A DNA stretch of 64,000 nucleotides from NCBI GenBank assembly GCA_964473555.1, contig CAYYPL010000001.1, positions 62,001-126,000 of the forward strand. The letters are read 5' to 3'. The notes under the pieces are model-generated. The model worked only from the letters and a program-made list of their open reading frames with translations, was not told the origin of the DNA and did not search any database. This document shows, piece by piece, positions 35,351 to 44,655 of this stretch. The DNA is from UBA11400 sp964473555 (lineage in GTDB: Bacteria > Bacteroidota > Rhodothermia > Balneolales > HLUCCA01). Positions within the stretch are counted from its first letter, which is position 1. Each line of letters starts with the position of its first letter. The position numbers and the translations under genes are program-made.

Positions 35351-36628
35351 ATGTTAGAGTGGCTCCTGATCGTTTTTATCATCCTTCTGAGTGGTTTCTT
35401 TTCGGGAACTGAAATCGCCTATGTGAGTGCCAACCGCCTCAAATTGGAGATTCGTGCCCGAAAAAAAACACTCGGTGCCCGACACCTGAGTCACTTTCTC
35501 AAACACCCCGACTCGTTCCTATCTACCACTCTGATCGGAAACAACATCGTCAACGTGCTATATGCCACACTGATGACTTTATTCCTGACTCAGCCAATCC
35601 TCAGTGCCTTTGACCTTTTTACGGACAAGGTGCCATCTGAGGTTACCGTTTTAGTCATTCAGACAACAATTGCTTCCATTGTGATCATGATTTTTGGCGA
35701 AGTGCTGCCGAAATCGATGTTCAGAACATACCCAGACTTTTTGGTTTCGGTCTTAAGTGCACCACTGAGATTGTTGAGTTATCTGTTTAGTCCGTTGGTT
35801 TTTGTAGCAAATCAGTCCTCTAAACTATTGATCAAATTAATCCGAAATGATACCGAGAGCGTCGATGATTTTTTCAAACGTTCTGATATTGAGCTCTTGT
35901 TTCGTGAAATTAGCGATGAAACCAACGGTGATCTGAATAAAGACGACTCTGAGATTTTGTCAAACGTGCTTGAGCTGCAGAATATCCGTGTCAGAGATTC
36001 CATGATCCCACGAACAGAAATCGTTGCCGTTGAGAAAGATGCAAGCATCAAAGAGGCATTGGACCAGTTTGTGGATTCCGGTTTCTCCAAATTACCCGTT
36101 TATGAAGAAAATCTGGATAATATCATCGGGATGGTCATTGCTTACGATTTATTCAAAGAACCTAAAACGTTGAATGAAATCATCCGTCCAATCAAACACG
36201 TACCTTCCTCGCAGCGGTCAAAAACATTGCTGGCCGAGTTCAAGAAGCAGAATATCTCGATGGCTGTTGTAATCGATGAGTATGGTGGAACAGCCGGTTT
36301 AGTTACCATTGAAGACCTGATTGAAGAGGTTGTTGGGGATATACAGGATGAGTATGACGAAGAAGAAAACTTTATCAAACCTCTGTCAGATACAATCTGG
36401 TTGATTTCCGGAAGCTATGAAATCGAAGACATCAATGAAGAATATCCAGAAATCAAGCTTCAGGTTGATGATGAAGATGACTTTGAAACGATAGCCGGAT
36501 ACATTATTCACCATTGTGGGCGTATCCCGAAGCTAAATGAAGAAATCGTCATCGGACACTATAAATTCATCATCACAAAAGCTACACGAACTCGTATAGA
36601 GGTCGTCAAGTTGGTCATCATCGATTAA
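35351..36628 (+). CDS. CNNM/CorC-HlyC family transporter-associated membrane protein
   Basis: A 425-residue protein with the DUF21/CNNM layout. Four N-terminal TM helices (1-160) begin with LSGFFSGTEIAYVSANRLKLE, followed by a paired CBS domain (about 205-330) with DSMIPRTEIVAVEKDASIKEAL, VIDEYGGTAGLVTIEDLIEE and VVGDIQDEYDEE. The C-terminal CorC_HlyC domain carries SYEIEDINEE. Proteins of this family (CorC, YtfL, TlyC) are implicated in Mg2+ or Co2+ handling; older 'hemolysin' labels are misleading. It sits in the psp run, 42 nt after the crotonase and 36 nt before the AAA gene. Confidence 0.88.
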   Translation: MLEWLLIVFIILLSGFFSGTEIAYVSANRLKLEIRARKKTLGARHLSHFLKHPDSFLSTTLIGNNIVNVLYATLMTLFLTQPILSAFDLFTDKVPSEVTVLVIQTTIASIVIMIFGEVLPKSMFRTYPDFLVSVLSAPLRLLSYLFSPLVFVANQSSKLLIKLIRNDTESVDDFFKRSDIELLFREISDETNGDLNKDDSEILSNVLELQNIRVRDSMIPRTEIVAVEKDASIKEALDQFVDSGFSKLPVYEENLDNIIGMVIAYDLFKEPKTLNEIIRPIKHVPSSQRSKTLLAEFKKQNISMAVVIDEYGGTAGLVTIEDLIEEVVGDIQDEYDEEENFIKPLSDTIWLISGSYEIEDINEEYPEIKLQVDDEDDFETIAGYIIHHCGRIPKLNEEIVIGHYKFIITKATRTRIEVVKLVIID

Positions 36629-36664
36629 CCTGGTTACAAATCGTTCACCCCAAATATAGTGATC

Positions 36665-38392
36665 ATGGCCGAGTCCATCCTTTCTCAATACCCTAAATGG
36701 GCGCAAGATTTTGCAATGAAATATTTCAGCAAGACGCTGAATCAGTTCATTTTTCATGGGAATGTTCGCGATGATGTTGCTATCAAACGAGGAAAATCAT
36801 ACGATTTTACCAGGTTTGAAAGTTTTTTATCAGACGAGCTATTCGGTTCTCGCGACATTGTAATCATGTACGATCGTTCATCGGGTATCAGATTTCGAGA
36901 CAAGAAATCGATGAGTGACTTTATGCGCGCTGTATCTGGATATGATACGATTTCAGGGACTGAATTCTCCAGTAAATTGCCCAAAGATCCGGTGCGCGTA
37001 TTTGGGTTATTGGAAAACTTTTTCAGACTTCGTCTGGGAGATGGTAAAAGTATCGCATTCATTGCCGACTACAGTGAAACGATCATTCCAATGAACGATA
37101 GTGGATCGGCCGGTTCAGAAGACCGTAATTCACTGGTTTTCTTACAGCGATGGGCCCATGACCCGCTGTTTTTGGCATCTGACTTTACCACAGTACTCAT
37201 TACCGAAAATCTGACTGATCTGAATCGGAGTCTGATCCAAAGCCCACACACAGCTTCAATCAAAGTCGATTTGCCATCTGATGAATCACGAACCGCATTT
37301 ATCAAGTTTCTGGTTGATTCAAAGCTGTTCAAAAAAATCAGTGATGTTCCACTGGAAGTACTAAGCCAGCAGTGTGCCGGTCTTTCTTTTGTTAATATCA
37401 GAAGTATTTTATCCGGTGCAATTGAAAACAAATCCAAAATTACCTTCGAGAGCCTTTCTCAAAACAAGAAGGAATTGATTGAAGCCGAGGCGTATGGATT
37501 GCTTGAGTTTGTACACACCACGTTTAATCTGGATATGGTGGCCGGGCATAAGAGAGTAAAACAACACTTAAGAGATGCTGCCTCGAATTTACGTGCAGGA
37601 CGCCGTGATGTGATGCCCATGGGATATCTGGTTTGTGGTCCGGTTGGGACCGGAAAGACCTGGATCGTAACCTGTTTTAGTGGAGAAGTTGGCATACCAA
37701 TGGTTAAGCTGAAGAATTTCAGGTCACAATGGCAGGGGGTTACCGAAGGAAACCTTGAAAAGATTTTGAGCTTGCTGGATGCGATGTCTCCGGTTGCAGT
37801 GATGATTGATGAGGCCGATGCCTACCTGGGCGACAGAAATGCTTCAGGTGACAGTGGCGTTTCCAGCAGAGTCTTTGCTCAGATTGCGCAATTTATGAGT
37901 AACACCCAAAACCGGGGGCGAATAGTCTGGTTTTTGATGACTGCACGTCCTGATTTAATGCCGATCGATCTCAAGCGCCAGGGCAGGGCTGAAGAACACC
38001 TTGCCCTGTTTCATCCGACATCGGAAGATGAACGTGTTGAACTTTATCAGGCTATGGCTAAAAAGACAAAGTTGAATCTATCACAACCCGATTTCATACC
38101 GACTGTAGTAAAAGACGGTGAACGCGTATTTTCCGGGGCTGATATGGAAGCAGCGCTTACACGTGCAAAGTTCAGAGCTGCAACGCGGGGTATCCACGAA
38201 GTCACACCGGAAATACTCAATGAGACCTTTGATGACTTTATCCCGCCTACTTATCCCGAGGAAGTGGAGATGCAAACCTTGATCGCAGTGCTCGAATGCA
38301 CATCAAAATCGTTGCTTCCGGAACCTTATCGAAGTATGAGCCGGGATGAAATCACACAACGCTTTGAAGAGCTACGAATCATGGTCAGCTGA
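36665..38392 (+). CDS. Classical AAA+ ATPase with N-terminal degenerate domain, end of the psp run
   Basis: The frame starts at a GTG (36659), but the ATG at 36665 is preferred, giving 575 residues. The N-terminal half (1-270) carries FIFHGNVRDDV and IVIMYDRSSGIRF, seems to be a diverged ATPase-like domain without Walker A, and is known in AAA proteins of several phyla. The C-terminal AAA module has Walker A GPVGTGKT (326-333), Walker B VMIDEADAYLG and arginine fingers in LKRQGR, as in Vps4/FtsH-type AAA. The sensor-1 position reads MTARP instead of the usual TNRP. It may remodel PspA polymers as Vps4 does for ESCRT-III, which is inference. Its last 21 nt overlap the convergent methyltransferase gene. 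Confidence 0.8.
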   Translation: MAESILSQYPKWAQDFAMKYFSKTLNQFIFHGNVRDDVAIKRGKSYDFTRFESFLSDELFGSRDIVIMYDRSSGIRFRDKKSMSDFMRAVSGYDTISGTEFSSKLPKDPVRVFGLLENFFRLRLGDGKSIAFIADYSETIIPMNDSGSAGSEDRNSLVFLQRWAHDPLFLASDFTTVLITENLTDLNRSLIQSPHTASIKVDLPSDESRTAFIKFLVDSKLFKKISDVPLEVLSQQCAGLSFVNIRSILSGAIENKSKITFESLSQNKKELIEAEAYGLLEFVHTTFNLDMVAGHKRVKQHLRDAASNLRAGRRDVMPMGYLVCGPVGTGKTWIVTCFSGEVGIPMVKLKNFRSQWQGVTEGNLEKILSLLDAMSPVAVMIDEADAYLGDRNASGDSGVSSRVFAQIAQFMSNTQNRGRIVWFLMTARPDLMPIDLKRQGRAEEHLALFHPTSEDERVELYQAMAKKTKLNLSQPDFIPTVVKDGERVFSGADMEAALTRAKFRAATRGIHEVTPEILNETFDDFIPPTYPEEVEMQTLIAVLECTSKSLLPEPYRSMSRDEITQRFEELRIMVS

Positions 38393-39562
38393 TCTGACAG
38401 GTGGCTCGGTGATACATACCACTTTCGATCCATGATCAAGTGTGGTGAAGAACAAGTGATAATCATCGCCCATTGCGGTTCGCAGCGTCTTGTACAACGT
38501 GTCAACCTCAATAGGGAACTTACGTTTGTGGATATTGACACGTGCACCTTTGAGTCGATTTTTGAGCTCTCTAGGTTTGAAAACCAGTGATTCAATAACC
38601 CTGTATGATTGGGAACCAATCACCGAGGATGAGTCTGAAAACATGTAGCCACCTATACCCCAACATTTGAGACCCATCATTCTGCTGTACGATGTCAACG
38701 TTTCTGCTTTGTAGATGGCCGGGTCGGCGACGTGCAAGTAATTGCCTGCCGTAATTGATGAAGCAGTTGATCCAGGATTATTTTCAATTTCAGCAGTGTC
38801 TGTAAACTGATGGTTATCCGGAAGGATGACTGAAATCGTTGATTCTGGTAAAGAAGGATCCAGTACCGCAAGGATTTCCCTGACTTCCCCTTTGACAGAT
38901 ACTACATGAATTTGCCTAGTTCCCGGCAGATCTGATTTAACTCTTTTTAAATCATAAATGGGTGAAAGCTTGATGAGTATACGATTCGACTTTTGTTTTA
39001 GAATGGGTAGTATTTTGGTCACATCAGGGATGCAATCAGCCAAAAGGAATGTTCTGCCTTTCTCGGAGCGTCTTGACGGATCCACGTAAATCGTTTCAAC
39101 GAAGTGTATCGATTCGATCAGTTTTTCTGCCAGTTCTGTATGGTAGGTAACCGTATCAACGCCCAGTGCCGAGTGATTGTTTCTGGCGATACGACTCAGC
39201 GATTTGTCCGGTTCGTTGTGATGTACCTTCTTCGCTTTCATTGAAAAAGCGATGGTGTCTATACCTAAACCACCGGTCAGATCCAGTACTTCATCACCGA
39301 TAACCAGATTCGATTTGTATCGTGCTGCATATTCCCCGGAACTTTGTTCTAAAGATAATTTCGTGTAAATAAGACCCGACTTGTGCCAGGTTGGTAGTTT
39401 GAGTGCTGCTTTTGGGTAGCAGATGAGTTGCTCGGCAACAAGAGAATCGCCAGGATTTTTTAAGATATACTCTTCTGGTTTGACTGTAGAATTCTCAATC
39501 AATCTGTTTATCCAATCGGTTGAATCCAACTGCCAATTAGAATAATATGTATTCATCGGCAA
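38372..39562 (-). CDS. PG1098-type SAM methyltransferase with THUMP-like domain
   Basis: A 396-residue protein. The N-terminal 90 residues are the ferredoxin-like/PG1098 segment. The Rossmann domain has VLDLTGGLGIDTIAFSM (SAM motif I), HNEPDKSL and a catalytic-loop DPSRRSEKGRTF. The C-terminal 70 residues (FKPRELKNRLKGARVNIHKRKFPI) are the THUMP-like region, which suggests tRNA or rRNA as target. The modification is unknown. Conserved in Bacteroidota. It ends 21 nt inside the AAA gene on the opposite strand and follows the AsnB-like gene by 3 nt. Confidence 0.82.
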   Translation of the reverse strand: MPMNTYYSNWQLDSTDWINRLIENSTVKPEEYILKNPGDSLVAEQLICYPKAALKLPTWHKSGLIYTKLSLEQSSGEYAARYKSNLVIGDEVLDLTGGLGIDTIAFSMKAKKVHHNEPDKSLSRIARNNHSALGVDTVTYHTELAEKLIESIHFVETIYVDPSRRSEKGRTFLLADCIPDVTKILPILKQKSNRILIKLSPIYDLKRVKSDLPGTRQIHVVSVKGEVREILAVLDPSLPESTISVILPDNHQFTDTAEIENNPGSTASSITAGNYLHVADPAIYKAETLTSYSRMMGLKCWGIGGYMFSDSSSVIGSQSYRVIESLVFKPRELKNRLKGARVNIHKRKFPIEVDTLYKTLRTAMGDDYHLFFTTLDHGSKVVCITEPPVRSADHDS

Positions 39563-39565
39563 TGG

Positions 39566-40843
39566 TTACGTTTTTTGTTTCTTTTTCTGAGCGGCCGGAA
39601 ACAAAACGTTGTTGAGTATTATCCTGTATCCTGGAGAATTCGGATGTAAACTCAAATCAGTAGGAGGGTCACCTACCCGGTGGGTATAGTCTTCAGGGTC
39701 ATGCCCGCCGTAGAACGTAAAAGTACCCTTGCCATAATTCCCATGAATGTATTTGACTTCATTTCGACCAGGGGTTTCACCTAAAATAACAACCGAACTT
39801 TTGATTTTATCCCTTTGGTATGCCGTGGTCTGACCATAAAATCCACGTACGCTACTCACATGGTTCTGGGTCAGCATCGTAGGTACCGGATCCCATTTCG
39901 CAGAAAAATCAAAGAGTGTGAAAAAGTCCAGTGATTGATCTACTTCATCAAGCCTGACCGGGATATCAATATTGGCATGTCGATACTCGGAAGCATCTGT
40001 TACAAGAGTATAATCGGTAAAGGCCAGTGTCTGCGTATAATCCAGTTTATTTTGAGCATCCGGATCCATTGGGTCACCATCGAATGGAGTTGGCGCTATA
40101 TCCACATTTTGTGCAGATAGTGCGATGTCGAACGTATCCGTTCCCGAGCACATGGCAAATAAAAATCCACCTTCCCCGATGAAGTTCTTGATGTTCATAA
40201 CCACTGATTTTTTCATGTCTGAGACTTTTTGGAATCCGTTTTGCCTTGCCATCTCTTCGAGATCTCTGACCTGTCTCTGGTACCAAGGTGTGTTTCTAAA
40301 GCTGGCCCAAAATTTTCCATATTGTCCGGTAAAGTCTTCGTGATGAAGGTGAAGCCAATCGTAGTTAGCAAGTTCACCATTTAGTACCTCGTTGTTGTAA
40401 ATGGTGGTGTACTCAACTTCGGCATAAGTCAGAGCCAGGGTCACTGCATCGTCCCAGGGCAAGGCGTGATTAGGGGTGTAGACTGCAATGCGGGGAGCTT
40501 TTTCCAGGGGTACGGCTGACATATTTGCTTCATTACTTTCAATTTGTCGGAGTATCGAAGCCGCTTCCTGGTCACTGATGAGTTCAATATGAATGCCTCG
40601 AATACGGGCATTCCTGATTATTTCATTGGAGTATGGGGTCACAAAACTTCCGCCACGGTAGTTAAGAAGCCATTGTGCTTCATTTCCTGAACGGATGTGA
40701 TTGTAGATCAATCCATATGCCTTGAGATGATTGGTTTGTGAAACATCCATAGGCACCAGAATCTGGCGGGCATAAGTGAGAGCCGGGGCTAAAAACGTAA
40801 GTAAACTGAAGATTAAAACGATTCTAAGCGTGATCCAAATCAT
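39566..40843 (-). CDS. Secreted protein of the family often labelled asparagine synthetase B
   Basis: A 425-residue protein with a signal peptide (IVLIFSLLTFLAPALTYA). The mature part begins with ILVPMDVSQTNHLKAYGL and EAQWLLNYRGGSF. A later region (FIGEGGFLFAMCSGTDTFDIAL, given here in two pieces: FIGEGGFLFAMCSG and TDTFDIAL) resembles a class I glutamine-amidotransferase or ThuA-like fold. It has neither the N-terminal Ntn cysteine nor the synthetase PP-loop of AsnB, so the automatic name does not describe a known function. It is in a tight leftward operon (3-4 nt overlaps or gaps on both sides). The function is unknown. Confidence 0.7.
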   Translation of the reverse strand: MIWITLRIVLIFSLLTFLAPALTYARQILVPMDVSQTNHLKAYGLIYNHIRSGNEAQWLLNYRGGSFVTPYSNEIIRNARIRGIHIELISDQEAASILRQIESNEANMSAVPLEKAPRIAVYTPNHALPWDDAVTLALTYAEVEYTTIYNNEVLNGELANYDWLHLHHEDFTGQYGKFWASFRNTPWYQRQVRDLEEMARQNGFQKVSDMKKSVVMNIKNFIGEGGFLFAMCSGTDTFDIALSAQNVDIAPTPFDGDPMDPDAQNKLDYTQTLAFTDYTLVTDASEYRHANIDIPVRLDEVDQSLDFFTLFDFSAKWDPVPTMLTQNHVSSVRGFYGQTTAYQRDKIKSSVVILGETPGRNEVKYIHGNYGKGTFTFYGGHDPEDYTHRVGDPPTDLSLHPNSPGYRIILNNVLFPAAQKKKQKT

Positions 40844-42804
40844 AGTGGGGTACTTTTGAAAAATTCCAGTCGTTGTCGGACCAGTTGTGCGTAAAATCCA
40901 GTTGGGAATTCCAACAGGATGTTTTCATAGGCTTCAATGAGATCCGACTGAGTAAACGAAACCGAGTTTAACCAGGCCAGAATGGATGGATGATCAGCTG
41001 ATTCAGCTGAACTTTTATTCAGATGATATAATATGGTGGCCAGGGCAAGATGTTCGACCGGAATGGCGGTGATGGGTTCAGGTTTTGAAATCGTTAGTTC
41101 CATGATTCGGGCTTTTTCCCATAATATCCGTTCTCTTTTAGCTGGGCTACTATGGCTTGCCAGTGAATGGATCAGGTGATAGACCAGCTGCGGATTAGTA
41201 TGACGGAAATGATGCGATATAGATAAAATAACATCGCCCATTAAAGGTCTTGACTGGTTGGATGACAAAAAAGGTATCAATTCTGAGACCGCATCAATCG
41301 ATTTATTTGTATTGAAATAGTAGCTCGATTTTGCAAAAGATTTGAGTTCCGGAGTGACTACATCTTTCTGCATACCTTCTGTCATCCAGACTCGAAGTTT
41401 GAGTGCATCGTTGGCATAGTAACTTGTTGTGAGTCGTTCAAGAGCTCGCATCTGAATGGTAGAAAATTCAAAATCACCCGAATAAAAGTCATTCAATGCC
41501 AGGAAGTACCGTGTTTTTTCTGCTAATTCACCGGTCCTTGCCTCACGGTTTGCCCGTGTAAGACTGACTCTTGCCAGGCTATGATACCCTTGTGTGATAT
41601 GTATCCGACCATCCAGGTAATCAGCGATAATAGCATGTTCGCTGTTGAAGGCGAGTCTTCTGATTTCTTTTACAAGTACGATTGCCGTTTGAACATCGGA
41701 GTAGTGATCCAGCAACAGTTCGGTTTTTAGAGATAAGATCTGGATCCGACGGTTGTCACCCGGGAACTCGGTCAGGAGTTGATTCAGTGAGGTAAGGGCC
41801 CGTTGAATGAGTGTATCAGACGGGATTTCATGAACAAGATTAAATTCATCCAGATACGTAGCCCAGGTCACATATAACGTTGCCCTATCTTCAAGTGCCC
41901 TTGGTCGAAGTGGGTGGGATGCATTGCTAATGTAGAACTCGAGTGCCTCATCGGCCAATTCGAACTGCTCTAGGGATTTTAAGCGTCCAGACAAGGTGAA
42001 CACAGGCCATATCCCATTACTAACGGTAGTTTCGTAAGATCTTGCAGTGGATAATGCCCGTCGGAAAAACTGCTGTTCCATCAGTAGTCCGATCAGGACT
42101 TCTTTCTGAGCAGCGACGACTTCAGAGTTAACTGCTCTGGAGCGTGATCGTTCATCAAGCTCGATAATTGCCAGTTCAGAAAACTGATCATCGTCGAAAT
42201 GGATGATTTGTCGCAGCACGAATCCACTGTTGCCAGGTGAGACATCCAGGACATCCAAGAGCGTGCCCACCGCTTTTGTACGTTCAGCCAATGCCATGTA
42301 ATTGGTGGTTATTTCTGAGAAAAACAGGGAGTTGTTGTTGAAACGTTTTCGGGCGGATACATATACTTCAATCGCTTTGGCGTGTTCACGGCGCTGAGTC
42401 ATATTGTCGGCCACGTACCTGTAGGCATTTACAGATTGTTGGTTTGCTGAAAGTGCCAGATTCCACGTTTCATATGCTTTTTCCAGATTACCATCCAAGT
42501 GATAGATCTCAGCCAGTCGAGTAGCCAGGATAATATCGCTGTAGTTCCGGTTAAGTCGCCTCACGGAGATCTGAATTGCTTCATCATACCTTTTGAGATT
42601 GATCAGAACGTTAATCGTCTGATCGAATACCGGGTAATTGGATGGATCTTCGCGTAATAGTTGGGAAAGTATGCGATATGCCTGTTCATAGTTGGATTCG
42701 CGAATCAGCTGGACGGCATCCATATAGGTTCCATTACGCTGTGCAGAAGCTGCAAAAGAGGACAGAAGAAAAACGGCAAACATCAGCGACTGGATGGATT
42801 TCAT
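40840..42804 (-). CDS. Exported tetratricopeptide-repeat protein
   Basis: A 654-residue protein with a signal peptide (LMFAVFLLSSFAASA), then helical repeats. The TPR pattern is clearest in the first 170 residues (QLIRESNYEQAYRILSQLLREDP and LAEIYHLDGNLEKAYETWNLAL, the first shown in shorter part QLIRESNYEQAYRILS). No enzymatic motif is visible. It overlaps the maf gene and the AsnB-like gene by 4 nt each (ATGA), so the three are co-translated. A periplasmic scaffold for the AsnB-like protein is possible but unproven. Confidence 0.75.
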   Translation of the reverse strand: MKSIQSLMFAVFLLSSFAASAQRNGTYMDAVQLIRESNYEQAYRILSQLLREDPSNYPVFDQTINVLINLKRYDEAIQISVRRLNRNYSDIILATRLAEIYHLDGNLEKAYETWNLALSANQQSVNAYRYVADNMTQRREHAKAIEVYVSARKRFNNNSLFFSEITTNYMALAERTKAVGTLLDVLDVSPGNSGFVLRQIIHFDDDQFSELAIIELDERSRSRAVNSEVVAAQKEVLIGLLMEQQFFRRALSTARSYETTVSNGIWPVFTLSGRLKSLEQFELADEALEFYISNASHPLRPRALEDRATLYVTWATYLDEFNLVHEIPSDTLIQRALTSLNQLLTEFPGDNRRIQILSLKTELLLDHYSDVQTAIVLVKEIRRLAFNSEHAIIADYLDGRIHITQGYHSLARVSLTRANREARTGELAEKTRYFLALNDFYSGDFEFSTIQMRALERLTTSYYANDALKLRVWMTEGMQKDVVTPELKSFAKSSYYFNTNKSIDAVSELIPFLSSNQSRPLMGDVILSISHHFRHTNPQLVYHLIHSLASHSSPAKRERILWEKARIMELTISKPEPITAIPVEHLALATILYHLNKSSAESADHPSILAWLNSVSFTQSDLIEAYENILLEFPTGFYAQLVRQRLEFFKSTPL

Positions 42805-43445
42805 GAGATATGGATGAATGATGCACGTAGAATCATAGAAGCCAATTCTGGAACAATGGCCTTAAGTTCCGAATACAGGCGTTGAAGTGGTAATCCAACT
42901 ACATTGTAGTAATCACCATTGATCTGTTTAACAAATAAACTGCCCAGGTCATCTTGTATGCCATATCCACCGGCTTTGTCCATCGGGGATCCCGTATCCA
43001 CATAGGCTTCGATTTCACCCTGTGTCAGCGTCTCAAAAGTGACTTCGGTCTTAACTGAAAATGATATGTGTCTGTGCGGTGTTAATAAGGAAACCCCGGT
43101 AATCACAAGATGTGTGTTGCCTGAAAGCTTTTTTAGCATTTCTATCGCTTCTTGTCTGGACGCTGGCTTACCCAGTAACTCATCGTTCAAAACTACAATG
43201 GTGTCTGCAGCGATAATCAGATCGAAGGATTCTTTTTTAGCCACATCCCTGCCTTTTTGTTCTGCCAGGCTCAGTGCGGTTTGTTCTGCAGATAAAGTAG
43301 GATCGAAGACTTCATGGACTGAGGACGGAACCACACGATGAGATAGTCCAATTGAGTTTAATAAAGCATGTCGTCGCGGACTACCAGATGCCAGAATAAT
43401 CTTCTTCAATGGTGAATATGAGTTTGTTATATTTGTGACCAACAT
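42801..43445 (-). CDS. maf: Maf family nucleotide pyrophosphatase
   Basis: A 214-residue Maf protein. Signature SGSPRRHALL with the following serine; AADTIVVLNDELLGKP with the catalytic Asp; and DKAGGYGIQD in the dTTP/UTP-type (YhdE) branch, then NGDYYNVVGLPLQRL. It hydrolyses noncanonical or excess nucleotides, preferably dTTP and UTP by homology, to nucleotide monophosphate and PPi. It heads the leftward run and is divergent from the DUF3098 gene across 112 bp that should hold both promoters. Confidence 0.92.
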   Translation of the reverse strand: MLVTNITNSYSPLKKIILASGSPRRHALLNSIGLSHRVVPSSVHEVFDPTLSAEQTALSLAEQKGRDVAKKESFDLIIAADTIVVLNDELLGKPASRQEAIEMLKKLSGNTHLVITGVSLLTPHRHISFSVKTEVTFETLTQGEIEAYVDTGSPMDKAGGYGIQDDLGSLFVKQINGDYYNVVGLPLQRLYSELKAIVPELASMILRASFIHIS

Positions 43446-43557
43446 GTAACGACAAAATACTTCGTTTCTTGTTAATTAGCACTAAAATGGGTATTTATAA
43501 ACCAATTTAGCAGGTATCTACATCATCAAATCAACTTCAACAACCATAAATCTCATT

Positions 43558-43815
43558 ATGAGCGGCAGACGTCAAGCAAAAGCAAAAGCCTCAAAGACGG
43601 GTGATTCCAAAACCATGATATTCACCACTAAAAATTATCAAATTTTGGCCTTAGCCATGGTCCTGCTACTGATAGGCTTTGGTGGAATGTATATCGAACA
43701 GGAGTTTACCGGGTGGTTTTCGCTGTATATATCGCCAATTCTGATCGTCTCAGGATTTGTCACCGTAGCGGTTGCGATCTTGTTTAAGGATACCTCCAGT
43801 CATACCAGTAAATAG
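43558..43815 (+). CDS. DUF3098 membrane protein
   Basis: An 85-residue protein with a basic N terminus (SGRRQAKAKASK) and two TM helices (ILALAMVLLLIGFGGMY and ISPILIVSGFVTVAVAILF). This is the DUF3098 arrangement found in Bacteroidota next to undecaprenol-phosphate or cell-division genes; its function is unknown. The DUF92 gene starts 9 nt downstream. Confidence 0.78.
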   Translation: MSGRRQAKAKASKTGDSKTMIFTTKNYQILALAMVLLLIGFGGMYIEQEFTGWFSLYISPILIVSGFVTVAVAILFKDTSSHTSK

Positions 43816-43824
43816 TTACCCTCA

Positions 43825-44655
43825 TTGAACCATCGTAAACTCAATTTTCTGTTTGTATTTATATCGATTGTGCTGTTCGTACTTGAGGCCAGCATCGACG
43901 ATCGATATCACTTGCTAGTTGCGTTACTGGCGGCACTTTCGATCTCATTTATTGCCTTCTTGCTGAATCTGGTGACTTTGGATGGTGCACGAGCATCTGT
44001 GATGTTGGGCTTGGTTGCGTATGGTTTCGGTGGACTGGAGTCTGCAGTACTACTCGTCGCTTTTTTTGTCACTTCAAATGTCATTGGTCTGTTCTTTACC
44101 AAAGACCCGAATAAACCACTGCGCAGTGTTACAGATCGAAGAAATGGAACTCAGGTCTGGAGTAATGGATTTTGGTTTGGTATCTATGTGTGTATGTGGT
44201 ATGTATTGAAGGCCGATATGTTCTATGTCGCTGCAGTTGGAGCAATTGCCACCGCCTGTGCTGATACCTGGGCAACCGAGTTCGGAACAAGAATTGGAGG
44301 TAAAACGGTACTGATCTCAGATCGTACGGCCGTTAAACCCGGAACCGATGGAGGTATCAGTCTGGCCGGGACAATGATGTCACTTTCTGGAGCGGTGCTC
44401 ATTGGATCCTTAACTCTTTTATTTGACAAAAATTTCGCGATAATTACTGTAGTATCCGTCATTGTCGGAGGATTCCTGGGATCAATGATTGATTCCTGGT
44501 TGGGAGCGATTTATCAGACAGGTAACAAACGTTTACCAAAACTACTAGATTCTTATGGGAATCAGGACAATAATTCCGTTAATTTCATTGCAACGGGAAT
44601 GGGATCCGTATTGACAATAATCACCTATAACGTACTTATCTATGTCGTGGTATAG
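43825..44655 (+). CDS. DUF92 family membrane protein
   Basis: A 276-residue membrane protein with about seven TM segments. It carries the DUF92 features: LDGARASVMLGLVAYGFGG, RRNGTQVWSNG and ATACADTWATEFG, with ISLAGTMMSLSGAV and GSMIDSWLGAIYQ. The family contains plant VTE6 phytyl-phosphate kinase and probable prenol-phosphate kinases, so a prenyl-phosphate kinase role is possible by homology. The start is TTG, the only in-frame start near the gene's end-of-neighbour spacing. It overlaps the symporter gene by 14 nt. Confidence 0.82.
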   Translation: MNHRKLNFLFVFISIVLFVLEASIDDRYHLLVALLAALSISFIAFLLNLVTLDGARASVMLGLVAYGFGGLESAVLLVAFFVTSNVIGLFFTKDPNKPLRSVTDRRNGTQVWSNGFWFGIYVCMWYVLKADMFYVAAVGAIATACADTWATEFGTRIGGKTVLISDRTAVKPGTDGGISLAGTMMSLSGAVLIGSLTLLFDKNFAIITVVSVIVGGFLGSMIDSWLGAIYQTGNKRLPKLLDSYGNQDNNSVNFIATGMGSVLTIITYNVLIYVVV

